Shown: one piece after another, positions 40,982 to 48,162 of the stretch
Numbering within the stretch: the stretch's first letter is position 1
Layout: each line of letters begins with the position of its first letter
NCBI GenBank assembly: GCA_964602275.1
Contig: CAZRQF010000002.1
Location: 1 to 48,162, forward strand
Direction of reading: 5' to 3'
Source: RGIG6291 sp964602275
GTDB taxonomy: Bacteria > Bacillota > Clostridia > TANB77 > UBA1234
Length of the DNA: 48,162 bases
The notes under the pieces: generated by a model
Seen by the model: only the letters and a program-made list of their open reading frames with translations
Database searches by the model: none
What the model was told of the DNA's origin: nothing
Translations under genes and position numbers: made by a program

Positions 40982-43334
40982 TTTTGTTAAAGATTATATA
41001 GAAATTCCAGTAGACTATAAAACACTTGCCGATGATATGACAAATGTAGGTAATGAATATGATAGTGCTGAGAAATTAGTTAATGCAACGAACTTAGTAA
41101 TCGGAGAAATATTAGAATGTGAAATGCATCCAGACTCTGATCACTTGCATGTATGTAAAGTAAATGTAGGCAAAGAAGTGCTTCAAATTGTTTGTGGTGC
41201 TCCTAATGCAAGAGTTGGAATAAAGGTTGTAGTAGCTTTAGTGGGAGCTGTACTTCCAGGTGATTTTAAAATCAAGCCTAGTAAAATCAGAGGTGTTGAG
41301 TCTTTTGGTATGATGTGTTCACTTGAAGAATTAGGGATAGAGCATAAATATTTACGCCCAAAGGATACAGAGGGAATTATAGAACTTGGCGAAGATGCTG
41401 TTTTAGGCGAAGACCCTATTAAATATTTACAATTAGATGATGAAGTAATAGATTTTGAGCTTACTGCAAATAGAGGAGATTTACTTAGTATTTTAGGTAT
41501 GGCATATGAAATTGGTGCTATATATGACAAAAAAGTAAAACCAATTGATTTATCATATAATGAATCTATTGAAAAAATTGATGGCAAATTTAATGTAGAT
41601 GTAAGAACAGAAGATTGTCCATTATTCTTAGCTAAAAGAGTAAACAATGTAGTAATAAAAGAAAGTCCAGAATGGCTTAGAAATAGGCTTATAGCTTCTG
41701 GTATAAGACCTATAAACAATGTAGTAGATATAAGTAACTATGTAATGTTAGAAGTTGGACAACCACTTCATTTTTATGATGCTGATAAATTAGGAGATAC
41801 AATTGTTGTTCGTTATGCAAACGATAATGAAAAATTAATAACACTTGATGAACAAGAAAGAACATTAAATGAAAATGACATTGTAATTGCAAATAAAAAT
41901 GAAGCAATTGGACTTGCTGGCGTAATGGGTGGTTATTCAACAGAAGTAACGGAAAGTACAAAAAATATTTTAATTGAATCTGCTATATTTGATGCTGTAA
42001 AAGTTCGTTTAACTTCTAAGAAAGTATTAAGAAGTGAAGCTAGCAATAGATTTGAAAAAGGGCTTGATCCAGAAAGAACATATATGGCAATCGAAAGAAG
42101 TTGCAATTTACTTTCAAAATATGCTGAAGCGGAAATAGTTAGTGGGCTAATCGTTCATGATAAAACAAATAAAGAAGAAAAGAAAATCGATATAACATGT
42201 GAAAAAATAAATCAAGTATTAGGTATCGAAATACCAAAAGAAGAAATTATAAGAATATTTGAAAGACTTAATTTTGAAGTTAGTGCTAACGGCAATACTT
42301 TAACAGTTTCAGTTCCATCAAGAAGACTTGATATATCAATAAAGGAAGATTTAATTGAAGAAGTGGGCCGTATATATGGTATGGATAAAATCGTCGCAAA
42401 ACCAATTGTGTTGCCATTAAAAACTGGAAGTTATGATAAGGCGAAAAGAAGTGTTAGAAATAAAATGGTAGAGCTTGGACTTAATGAAACTTTAAGTTAT
42501 GCTTTAATTCCAGAAAGAGAATGCCACAAGTATACTACTGATGAATTTGACACAGTAAAAATATTAGATCCAATGACAGAAGAAAGAAATGCACTTAGAT
42601 ATAGCTTAATTCCATCTTTAAAAATGATATATGATTATAACAAAGCTAGAAATCAAAAGGATATTTCTATATTTGAAATTGGAAAGAGTTTCTACAAAAA
42701 AGATGGAAAATACGGAGAACAATTAAACCTTGCAGTTTTAATGACTGGCAATTATGTTGTGGGTATTAAAAAAGAGCAAGTTGATTTTTACATCATAAAA
42801 GGTGTAATGGAAGAATTGTTAGAACATTTAGGATTTGCTGGAGAATATAAGCTAATAGCCGAAAATATACCAGTAGAGCTTCATCCAGGTCAATCTGCTA
42901 GTATAATGCTTGCCGGAGAAAAAATAGGAATAATTGGTAAGGTTCATCCTAATGTTTCAAAAGATAATATTTATGTTTTAGAAGTGAACCTTGAAAAATT
43001 ATTAAACGATACTAATAATTCTAAAAAGATGAAATATAAGGAAATATCTAAGTTCCCAAGCGTTGTAAAAGATGTTGCCTTTGTAATGAACAAAGAAATG
43101 AAATCAGAAGTTGTTGAAACTGCAATAAAAAAAGTTGGCGGAAAATTATTAACCAACATAGAAGTTTTTGATGTATATACTGGTGAAAATGTAGGAGAGA
43201 ACGAAAAGTCAATCGCATACAAGCTAACTTTTAGCAATAAAGAAAAAACTTTAAGTGATGAGGAAGTGCTAGCTTTGTTTAACAAGATTATTGAAAAAGT
43301 AAGTGCAGAATGTAGTATAAGTATAAGAGTTTAA
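40965..43334 (+). CDS. pheT: Phenylalanyl-tRNA synthetase beta subunit
   Basis: 789 residues from ATG 40965, within the end of pheS (GGATGAGG upstream). Domains in order: the tRNA-binding/EMAP-II domain (HPDSDHLHVCKVNVG, about 53-67), the B3/B4 editing domain around GVMGGYSTEVTE, B5, the catalytic-like core, and the C-terminal FDX-ACB anticodon-binding domain (KFPSVVKDVAFVM, then KLTFSNKEKTLSDEEV). Length is normal. The 17-nt overlap with pheS keeps subunits in balance by translational coupling. Confidence 0.97.
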   Translation: MKLSTNFVKDYIEIPVDYKTLADDMTNVGNEYDSAEKLVNATNLVIGEILECEMHPDSDHLHVCKVNVGKEVLQIVCGAPNARVGIKVVVALVGAVLPGDFKIKPSKIRGVESFGMMCSLEELGIEHKYLRPKDTEGIIELGEDAVLGEDPIKYLQLDDEVIDFELTANRGDLLSILGMAYEIGAIYDKKVKPIDLSYNESIEKIDGKFNVDVRTEDCPLFLAKRVNNVVIKESPEWLRNRLIASGIRPINNVVDISNYVMLEVGQPLHFYDADKLGDTIVVRYANDNEKLITLDEQERTLNENDIVIANKNEAIGLAGVMGGYSTEVTESTKNILIESAIFDAVKVRLTSKKVLRSEASNRFEKGLDPERTYMAIERSCNLLSKYAEAEIVSGLIVHDKTNKEEKKIDITCEKINQVLGIEIPKEEIIRIFERLNFEVSANGNTLTVSVPSRRLDISIKEDLIEEVGRIYGMDKIVAKPIVLPLKTGSYDKAKRSVRNKMVELGLNETLSYALIPERECHKYTTDEFDTVKILDPMTEERNALRYSLIPSLKMIYDYNKARNQKDISIFEIGKSFYKKDGKYGEQLNLAVLMTGNYVVGIKKEQVDFYIIKGVMEELLEHLGFAGEYKLIAENIPVELHPGQSASIMLAGEKIGIIGKVHPNVSKDNIYVLEVNLEKLLNDTNNSKKMKYKEISKFPSVVKDVAFVMNKEMKSEVVETAIKKVGGKLLTNIEVFDVYTGENVGENEKSIAYKLTFSNKEKTLSDEEVLALFNKIIEKVSAECSISIRV

Positions 43335-43377
43335 GAAGGTTGCTTTTTAAGATAAATGCGAAAATTACGGTAAACCT

Positions 43378-43406
43378 TTGACAAATATGCTGCAAGATGA
43401 TATAAT
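43378..43406 (+). promoter_or_regulatory. Consensus SigA promoter of the 100-residue gene
   Basis: TTGACA (43378-43383), 17 bp, TATAAT (43401-43406); a full consensus match. Confidence 0.9.
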
Positions 43407-43442
43407 AGTCAAACAATAATATCTTTTAGGAGGTACACCATT

Positions 43443-43745
43443 ATGGAAAAGCGTAGTCTTAGTGCCAACCGTAGCCACCTCGACCACATTCGGTATGTTT
43501 TGCATGTGCCTGAAAATCATGAGAAAGACTATCTTAGTGTAATGCAAAAGTATTCCGAGGAGTGGTGGCGTTCTGGCAATCCATTTAAGATTGCGAAATA
43601 CCAAATGAGCGAAAGCTTATTGCTTGTTCCTTTTGTTGAGTTGCAAAATGCTCTTGAAATTGTTCTGGGGAGGCCCGTTGCTTCTTTTGAAATTTCTATT
43701 GACAATCAAAAGTTGAGAGCTGAAGTTGAAACTGCAACTGCATAA
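43443..43745 (+). CDS. Small protein of unknown function with foreign codon use
   Basis: 100 residues, soluble, no membrane helix or Cys. It starts MEKRSLSANRSHLDHIRYVL and contains a KYSEEWWRSGNPFKIAKYQM segment. No family recognised. Four of six Arg codons are CGT/CGG, and CTC, GCC, CAC and GAC are frequent, whereas neighbouring genes use almost only AGA and A/T-ending codons. It has a consensus promoter, AGGAGG at 43429-43434 and its own terminator. It sits between pheT and der as a self-contained insertion, with the same style as the gene at 24201-24545. Confidence 0.7.
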   Translation: MEKRSLSANRSHLDHIRYVLHVPENHEKDYLSVMQKYSEEWWRSGNPFKIAKYQMSESLLLVPFVELQNALEIVLGRPVASFEISIDNQKLRAEVETATA

Positions 43746-43753
43746 ATATTATA

Positions 43754-43780
43754 GACCTGCCATTAATTGGCGGGTCTTTT
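43754..43780 (+). terminator. Terminator of the 100-residue gene
   Basis: GACCTGCCA (43754-43762) pairs with TGGCGGGTC (43768-43776), one G-T pair, then Ts. Confidence 0.88.
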
Positions 43781-43797
43781 CATATGCCAAAATAGGA

Positions 43798-43826
43798 TTG
43801 ACTTTTGCAGCTTTTTTATGTAAAAT
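43798..43826 (+). promoter_or_regulatory. Promoter of der
   Basis: TTGACT (43798-43803), 17 bp, TAAAAT (43821-43826), 20 nt before the der start codon. Confidence 0.65.
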
Positions 43827-43845
43827 AGATAGCGAGGTGAAAGAA

Positions 43846-45180
43846 ATGTCAAAACCAATCGTAGCGTTAATTGGAAGACCAAATGTAGGTAAATCTACAT
43901 TTTTTAATTATATAGTTGGAGAAAGAATATCAATTGTGCAAGATACTCCGGGTGTAACTAGAGATAGGATATATGCAGATAGTGAATGGAGAGGAAAAAA
44001 GTTTACATTAATTGATACAGGTGGTATAGAGCCTAAATCTGATGACGAAATACTTATTCAGATGAAAAGACAAGCGGAGCTTGCTATGGAAATGGCAGAT
44101 GTCATAATATTTTTAACAGACATAAAACAAGGTGTTACCGCTTCTGATTATGAAGTAGCTACAATGCTTAGAAGAACTAGAAAACCAATAGTGCTTGTTT
44201 GCAACAAAGCTGACAGAATAGGCGAAACACCAGCAGAGTTATATGAATTTTATAATTTAGGTTTAGGTGAGCCACTTCCAGTTTCTTCTTTGAATAAATT
44301 AGGTACGGGCGAAGTATTAGATGCCATATACGAAAAGTTTCCAGAAGATACTGAAGACGATAATGATGGCGAATATGTTCATGTTGCCATTATAGGAAAA
44401 CCTAATGCGGGTAAATCTTCATTAATCAATAAGATATTAGGAGAAGAAAGACTTATCGTTTCAAATATTGCTGGAACAACAAGAGATGCAATTGACTCTA
44501 AATTTGAAAATGAGCATGGAAAATATATATTTGTTGATACGGCAGGTATTCGTAAAAAAAGTAAAATAGATGAAGAGATTGAGAGATATAGCATAATTAG
44601 GGCGCTTGCAGCAGTCGAAAAAGCAGATGTTTGCGTTTTAGTTATTGATGCTACACAAGGTGTAACAGACCAAGACGCTAAGATTGCAGGTGAAGCACAC
44701 GAAGCAGGAAAAGGCGTAATAATATTAATAAATAAATGGGATGCCGTTACTAAGGAAACTGGTTCACTCGAAGAATATACAAAAGAAGTATATACAAAGC
44801 TTGCATATTTAACATATGCACCAATACTTTTTGTATCAGCAAAAACTGGTCAAAGAATAGATAAGTTATTCCCATTAATAAATGAAGTAAATAAACAAAA
44901 TGATATGCGTATTTCTACTGGTATGCTTAACAATGTAATGAATGAAGCGGTTACTTTAGTTCAACCACCAAGTGATAAAGGTAGAAGACTTAAAATATAT
45001 TATGCAACACAAGTTTCTACAAGACCACCTACATTTGTTGTATTTTGTAACAACGCAAAATTATTCCATTTTTCATATCAAAGATATATAGAAAATCAAT
45101 TGAGGAAGAATTTTGGTTTTAAGGGTACACCTGTAAGAATATTAATTAGAGAAAAGAAAAAAGAAGAAAAATTAGTTTAA
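43846..45180 (+). CDS. der: Ribosome assembly GTPase Der (EngA)
   Basis: 444 residues from ATG 43846 with GAGGTGA upstream; the frame stays open further up, but the promoter lies there. Two tandem GTPase domains: the first with GRPNVGKS (10-17), DTGG and NKAD; the second with GKPNAGKS, DTAG and NKWD. A C-terminal KH-like domain ends the protein. Der acts in late assembly of the 50S subunit and is essential in most bacteria. A terminator-like hairpin separates it from plsY. Confidence 0.96.
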   Translation: MSKPIVALIGRPNVGKSTFFNYIVGERISIVQDTPGVTRDRIYADSEWRGKKFTLIDTGGIEPKSDDEILIQMKRQAELAMEMADVIIFLTDIKQGVTASDYEVATMLRRTRKPIVLVCNKADRIGETPAELYEFYNLGLGEPLPVSSLNKLGTGEVLDAIYEKFPEDTEDDNDGEYVHVAIIGKPNAGKSSLINKILGEERLIVSNIAGTTRDAIDSKFENEHGKYIFVDTAGIRKKSKIDEEIERYSIIRALAAVEKADVCVLVIDATQGVTDQDAKIAGEAHEAGKGVIILINKWDAVTKETGSLEEYTKEVYTKLAYLTYAPILFVSAKTGQRIDKLFPLINEVNKQNDMRISTGMLNNVMNEAVTLVQPPSDKGRRLKIYYATQVSTRPPTFVVFCNNAKLFHFSYQRYIENQLRKNFGFKGTPVRILIREKKKEEKLV

Positions 45181-45186
45181 AGATTA

Positions 45187-45238
45187 AAAGAGATAGGTTA
45201 TTCGAACACTTAGTTTAAATAGCGTATCTCTTTATTTT
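45187..45238 (+). terminator. Probable terminator after der
   Basis: AAAGAGATA (45187-45195) pairs with TATCTCTTT (45225-45233), followed by ATTTTT. The loop is long, with partial internal pairing. Confidence 0.6.
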
Positions 45239-45258
45239 TGGCGTTTTTCGGTTTTTGC

Positions 45259-45287
45259 TTGTATGTTTTTTATCGTTATATTATAAT
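45259..45287 (+). promoter_or_regulatory. Promoter of plsY-gpsA
   Basis: TTGTAT (45259-45264), 17 bp, TATAAT (45282-45287). Confidence 0.65.
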
Positions 45288-45317
45288 GTTTTTATAATAT
45301 TTAGGAGGGTGATTTTA

Positions 45318-45983
45318 ATGATATGGCAGTTAATTGTAATAACAATCGTTGCATATTTGATAGGAAGTATTAATTTATCAATAATTATTTGCAAACTAAT
45401 GGGTAAAGGCGATATAAGGGAGCATGGAAGCGGTAATGCCGGCACAACTAATACACTTCGTACACTTGGTAAACTACCAGCATTAGTAGTTTTGATTTTT
45501 GATGTATTAAAAGCAGTTATTGCAATATATTTAGGTAAATGGCTTATTACATTAGGACAAGCTCAAAATGCTACGATACCTTATAACGATTTGGCAATGG
45601 CTTTATCTAGCGTTGGCGTAATTTTAGGACATAATTTTCCTATATATTATGGATTTAAAGGCGGAAAAGGCATTGCAACATCACTTGGAGTATTACTTAC
45701 AATTGAGTGGAAAATTGGACTTGTTTGTTTAGTATTTGCATTAGTCTTGATGCTACTTACAAGAATGGTTTCGGTAGGTTCAATTGCAGCTGCTATTTTG
45801 TACCCTGTGCTTGTATTAGTAATGGGAACAGCATTTAAAAATAAATGGATTTACCTTGCATTTTCTTTAGTGATTGCTTTAATGGCAGTAATAAGACATA
45901 GAGCTAATATAAAGAGAATATTTGATGGTACAGAAAATAAATTATGGAAAACAAAAGCTGAGAAAAAAGCTGACTTAAAGTAA
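45318..45983 (+). CDS. plsY: Acyl-phosphate:glycerol-3-phosphate acyltransferase
   Basis: 221-residue membrane enzyme that makes lysophosphatidic acid from acyl-phosphate and glycerol-3-phosphate, the first step of phospholipid synthesis. The conserved motifs HGSGNAGTTNTLRTLG, GHNFPIYYGFKGGKGIATSLG and RHRANIKR are present. Start at 45318 (AGGAGGGTGA upstream). An earlier in-frame ATG at 45273 lies inside the promoter. It is followed after 10 nt by gpsA, which supplies its substrate. Confidence 0.96.
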   Translation: MIWQLIVITIVAYLIGSINLSIIICKLMGKGDIREHGSGNAGTTNTLRTLGKLPALVVLIFDVLKAVIAIYLGKWLITLGQAQNATIPYNDLAMALSSVGVILGHNFPIYYGFKGGKGIATSLGVLLTIEWKIGLVCLVFALVLMLLTRMVSVGSIAAAILYPVLVLVMGTAFKNKWIYLAFSLVIALMAVIRHRANIKRIFDGTENKLWKTKAEKKADLK

Positions 45984-45993
45984 GGAGGAAAAC

Positions 45994-46986
45994 ATGACTA
46001 AAAAAATTAGTGTTATCGGTAGTGGAAGTTGGGGTGTTGCCTTAGCTTGCTTGCTTAATCACAACGGACATGAAGTGAAGATTTGGTCTTTCTTAAAGGA
46101 AGAAGCGGACATGATAAATAATGAAAAGAAATGTAAGTTTTTGCCTGAGCAAACTTTGCCAGATAATTTACCGTGTTATACTTCTTTAGAAGAAACTATA
46201 AAGGATACAGAAATAATTTTAATAGTTACACCATCAATGGCAATTCGCACAACATTAAATAACATGAAGCCTTATGTAAAAGATAATCAAATTTTTGTTT
46301 TGTGTTCTAAAGGAATGGAACCTGATACGCAGAAAGTATATACAGAAGTAATATCAGAAATATACCCAAATAATAAGGTTGCAGCTTTGTCAGGGCCTAG
46401 CCATGCAGAAGAGGTTATCAAAAATCTTCCTACTGCAGCAGTAATAGCATCTAAAAATGAAGATATACTCTTAGAATTGCAAGATGTTTTTATGTGTGAA
46501 TATTTTAGAGTTTACACAAATACAGATGTTTTAGGTGTTGAGCTTGGCGGTTCTTTGAAAAATATTATTGCGTTATGTTGCGGTATAGCTCACGGATTAG
46601 GATTTGGCGATAATGCATTGGCTGCACTTGTTACTAGAGGATTACTTGAAATATCAAGAATAGGAATTGCTGTGGGTGCAAATATGCAGACATTCTATGG
46701 ACTTACAGGGCTTGGAGATTTGTTTGTAACATGTTCTAGTGAGCATAGTAGAAATAGGAAATGCGGAATTTTATTAGGTCAAGGCCTAACGCTAGAAGAA
46801 GCTAAAAAAGAAGTAGGAATGGTAGTTGAGGGTGTCAACGCAATTGAAGGAGCATATATACTTGTTAAGAAGTATGATGTATATGCACCAATCATTAATG
46901 AAATATACGATGTATTGCATAATGGTAAAAGTGTAATGGAAGCTACATCTAATCTAATGAATAGGGGAAAGAAAACAGAGTTTTAA
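45994..46986 (+). CDS. gpsA: Glycerol-3-phosphate dehydrogenase [NAD(P)+]
   Basis: 330 residues. It reduces dihydroxyacetone phosphate to glycerol-3-phosphate for phospholipids. The dinucleotide-binding motif GSGSWGVALA is at 8-17. SGPSHAEEV, ELGGSLKNIIA with the catalytic Lys, and HSRNRKCGILLGQG follow. AAGGAGG site. It forms one transcript with plsY. The der-plsY-gpsA order is common in Clostridia, where spoIVA often follows; it does not here. Confidence 0.96.
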   Translation: MTKKISVIGSGSWGVALACLLNHNGHEVKIWSFLKEEADMINNEKKCKFLPEQTLPDNLPCYTSLEETIKDTEIILIVTPSMAIRTTLNNMKPYVKDNQIFVLCSKGMEPDTQKVYTEVISEIYPNNKVAALSGPSHAEEVIKNLPTAAVIASKNEDILLELQDVFMCEYFRVYTNTDVLGVELGGSLKNIIALCCGIAHGLGFGDNALAALVTRGLLEISRIGIAVGANMQTFYGLTGLGDLFVTCSSEHSRNRKCGILLGQGLTLEEAKKEVGMVVEGVNAIEGAYILVKKYDVYAPIINEIYDVLHNGKSVMEATSNLMNRGKKTEF

Positions 46987-46990
46987 TATA

Positions 46991-47314
46991 CTAATAAAAC
47001 GCACGAAAATCGGCTATAAGCCGATTTCTTGCTATGTATTGATTAATTACATATCTTATATAAATTTCTACATTTTCAGGAGTTATTTTAAGAATATTGT
47101 TTTTATTTGTTTGTACAAACACTTCAATATTATATAAATCGTCATTATCAACAAGCACAGAAATTATATCAATCGTTTCTATTAGTGTTTGAACTGTATA
47201 GCTTAGCCTAAAAGTCGTTTGAGAAATATTAGAGTCTATATCGTAGAATTTATCTATAAATTTTTTTAGCTCACCTTGTTTATTTGTAATAAAACTTATA
47301 ATAATATCTCTCAT
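46991..47314 (-). CDS. Small protein of unknown function
   Basis: 107 residues, soluble, Ile/Asn/Asp-rich, with no Cys and no clear membrane helix. The start ATG at 47314 has AGAGGTG about 6 nt upstream and a promoter at 47362-47334, so I consider it real. No family recognised. It ends 4 nt from the gpsA stop on the opposite strand, and a hairpin at 47007-47027 lies within its last codons. Confidence 0.65.
   Translation of the reverse strand: MRDIIISFITNKQGELKKFIDKFYDIDSNISQTTFRLSYTVQTLIETIDIISVLVDNDDLYNIEVFVQTNKNNILKITPENVEIYIRYVINQYIARNRLIADFRAFY
47007..47027. terminator. Hairpin at the gpsA end, inside the opposing gene
   Basis: AAATCGGCT (47007-47015) pairs perfectly with AGCCGATTT (47019-47027) around ATA. 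T-runs are short on both sides. It probably stops gpsA and may also encode part of the opposing C-terminus. Confidence 0.6.
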
Positions 47315-47333
47315 ATAAACACCTCTTAATATA

Positions 47334-47362
47334 ATTATAGTTCGTAAACTTTAATAATTCAA
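47334..47362 (-). promoter_or_regulatory. Promoter of the 107-residue gene
   Basis: Reverse strand: TTGAAT (47362-47357), 17 bp, TATAAT (47339-47334). Confidence 0.65.
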
Positions 47363-47473
47363 ATGTAATATATGGTTAAAAAATTACAAAAAATGCACAA
47401 TTCATTCAACAATTATTCAATATAAAATAGTATAATAAAGAAAATTTGATTATAAAAAGAGGGGGAATATAGT

Positions 47474-47752
47474 ATGACTTTTTTTGGAATACTAATTTTA
47501 ATAGGAATTGTAGGACTATTATTTAGTGGAATTGGAGGCGGTTTTTGGCATAGAAGAAGATATGGCTCATTTAGACCATTTGGATATTCTAGACATAGAA
47601 GACCACCTATGCCTCCAAGAGGACCTAGCAGAATACATGGCTATCATGGTGGTCATGGTACTATGCATGGACCAAGTCACGGTGGCCCTGGTATGGGAGG
47701 ACCACATGGAGGCCATGGTGGACATCACGGAGGACCAGGTGGTCGTAGATAA
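47474..47752 (+). CDS. Small membrane protein with His/Gly-rich tail
   Basis: 92 residues. One membrane helix (about 3-22) is followed by an Arg-rich patch (HRRRYG) and a low-complexity tail of His, Gly and Pro (about 50-92, repeated GGHGG-like units with about a dozen His). Such tails can bind nickel, zinc or copper, but no specific family is recognised. AGAGGGGGAA at 47457-47466 is the ribosome binding site. Transcribed towards the end of the reverse-strand RNA gene. Confidence 0.65.
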   Translation: MTFFGILILIGIVGLLFSGIGGGFWHRRRYGSFRPFGYSRHRRPPMPPRGPSRIHGYHGGHGTMHGPSHGGPGMGGPHGGHGGHHGGPGGRR

Positions 47753-47773
47753 TATATAATAAATGAAAAGTAA

Positions 47774-47809
47774 AATGCACATACCCAAACACTAAGTGGT
47801 ATGTGCATT
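47774..47809 (-). terminator. Terminator of the reverse-strand RNA
   Basis: AATGCACATACC (47774-47785) pairs perfectly with GGTATGTGCATT (47798-47809). On the reverse strand it is followed by TTTTAC. It may also stop the His-rich gene from the other side. Confidence 0.75.
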
Positions 47810-47978
47810 CTACATAGATGACTCTTCCATAAAAGTTACCTTTCTATAAATTTCTAACCCTATCACACTAAAACCTTTCGAGCCTCCCCGGAATATTCTC
47901 CTCAGCCTAGTCGGCTACAACACTCGATATATGTGGGACATCTCCCATCATTACCGGTCTTTAATGATTTGTTAGATT
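47774..47978 (-). ncRNA. Unidentified structured RNA of about 205 nt
   Basis: Between a near-consensus promoter (48013-47985) and a strong terminator (47809-47774) lies about 170 nt without a convincing ORF on this strand. Base-pairing elements in RNA order: TCTAAC with GTTAGA and AAGACC with GGTTTT as a closing helix, TGGGA-GATG-TCCCA, TCGAG with CTCGA, AGCC-GACTA-GGCT, and GGA...TCC. A purine-rich GGGGAGG follows the last. Length and solitary position would suit a 6S-like or other housekeeping RNA, but I cannot match it to a known class. It does not match SRP RNA, tmRNA or RNase P signatures that I know. Confidence 0.65.
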
Positions 47979-47984
47979 GTTATT

Positions 47985-48013
47985 ATTATAGCAGAGTTAA
48001 CATAAAAAGTCAA
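47985..48013 (-). promoter_or_regulatory. Strong promoter of the reverse-strand RNA
   Basis: Reverse strand: TTGACT (48013-48008), 17 bp, TATAAT (47990-47985). Transcription would start near 47978. Confidence 0.85.
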
Positions 48014-48047
48014 TCTTTTTTTGAAATATTGCATATCATTGAAATTG

Positions 48048-48076
48048 TTGACATCGCTTTTTAGCAGATTTATAAT
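48048..48076 (+). promoter_or_regulatory. Consensus SigA promoter reading off the right edge
   Basis: TTGACA (48048-48053), 17 bp, TATAAT (48071-48076). The following 80 nt contain a CGGGC/GTCCG hairpin before a T-run (about 48106-48132) and no clear start of a protein; the transcript is cut by the window end. Confidence 0.85.
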
Positions 48077-48162
48077 TTTAAAAAATGGTATTCGTGCATT
48101 AGATTGCGGGCGTTCTACTGACAGTCCGTTTTTAATTGAAGAAAGATTGGTGGTAGATGCTA

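Noticed and set aside
41183..41719. A 178-residue Ser/Ile-rich reverse frame inside pheT
   Set aside because: Lies wholly inside the well-conserved pheT frame and has no family features.

Overview
The window looks like chromosomal DNA from a low-GC Gram-positive bacterium of the class Clostridia. The support is strongly AT-rich DNA, AGA-dominated arginine codons, near-consensus AAAGGAGG ribosome binding sites, many TTGACA-17-TATAAT promoters, a T-box in front of pheST, a Gram-positive wall-synthesis set (class A PBP, UppP, MurD) and the sporulation protein YlbJ. The pilin-like protein at the left edge and the GC-rich dispersed repeats before it suggest an uncultured gut-type lineage, but that is inference. 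I found no rRNA, tRNA, CRISPR array, integrase, transposase or reverse transcriptase.

Layout. 1-4434: GC-rich repeats, a pilin-like surface protein with a lectin-like C-terminus, a short prolyl-tRNA synthetase and a reverse-strand DUF4143 ATPase. 4601-12468: ftsK, an MBL/beta-CASP nuclease, ylbJ, an RlmI-like methyltransferase and two RluA-type pseudouridine synthases facing each other. 12672-16984: ppa, a TPR membrane protein, uppP and folD in one tight run, then dprA. 17069-23982: class A PBP, pfkA, murD, a 66-residue unknown, rpmF and a DUF512 radical-SAM protein. 24010-27628: two small cassette-like genes (the first behind a leader with four hairpins), then a candidate guanidine-IV riboswitch with a MATE exporter, then a serpin-like membrane protein. 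27744-31605: a disturbed uvrB locus, where a second DUF4143 ATPase separates uvrB from its apparent original promoter and start, and uvrB carries two +1 frameshifts. 31704-38365: mntP, then a TetR / MMPL / secreted coiled-coil protein / DUF308 operon with two matching operators. 38464-46986: prfB with its programmed frameshift, T-box-pheS-pheT, a foreign-looking 100-residue gene, der, plsY and gpsA. 46991-48162: two small genes, then an unidentified structured RNA on the reverse strand and a strong promoter reading off the right edge.

How the genes fit together. Most of the window is housekeeping: translation (proS, rpmF, prfB, pheST, der, RNA modification), wall and lipid synthesis (PBP, uppP, murD, plsY, gpsA), chromosome handling (ftsK, dprA, uvrB), central metabolism (pfkA, ppa, folD). 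Accessory material sits in short insertions between these blocks. The observations most worth following are the reverse-strand RNA near the right edge, the four-hairpin leader, the broken uvrB locus, the possible hypervariable end of the pilin-like protein, the TetR-MMPL-coiled-coil exporter operon and the candidate guanidine switch.
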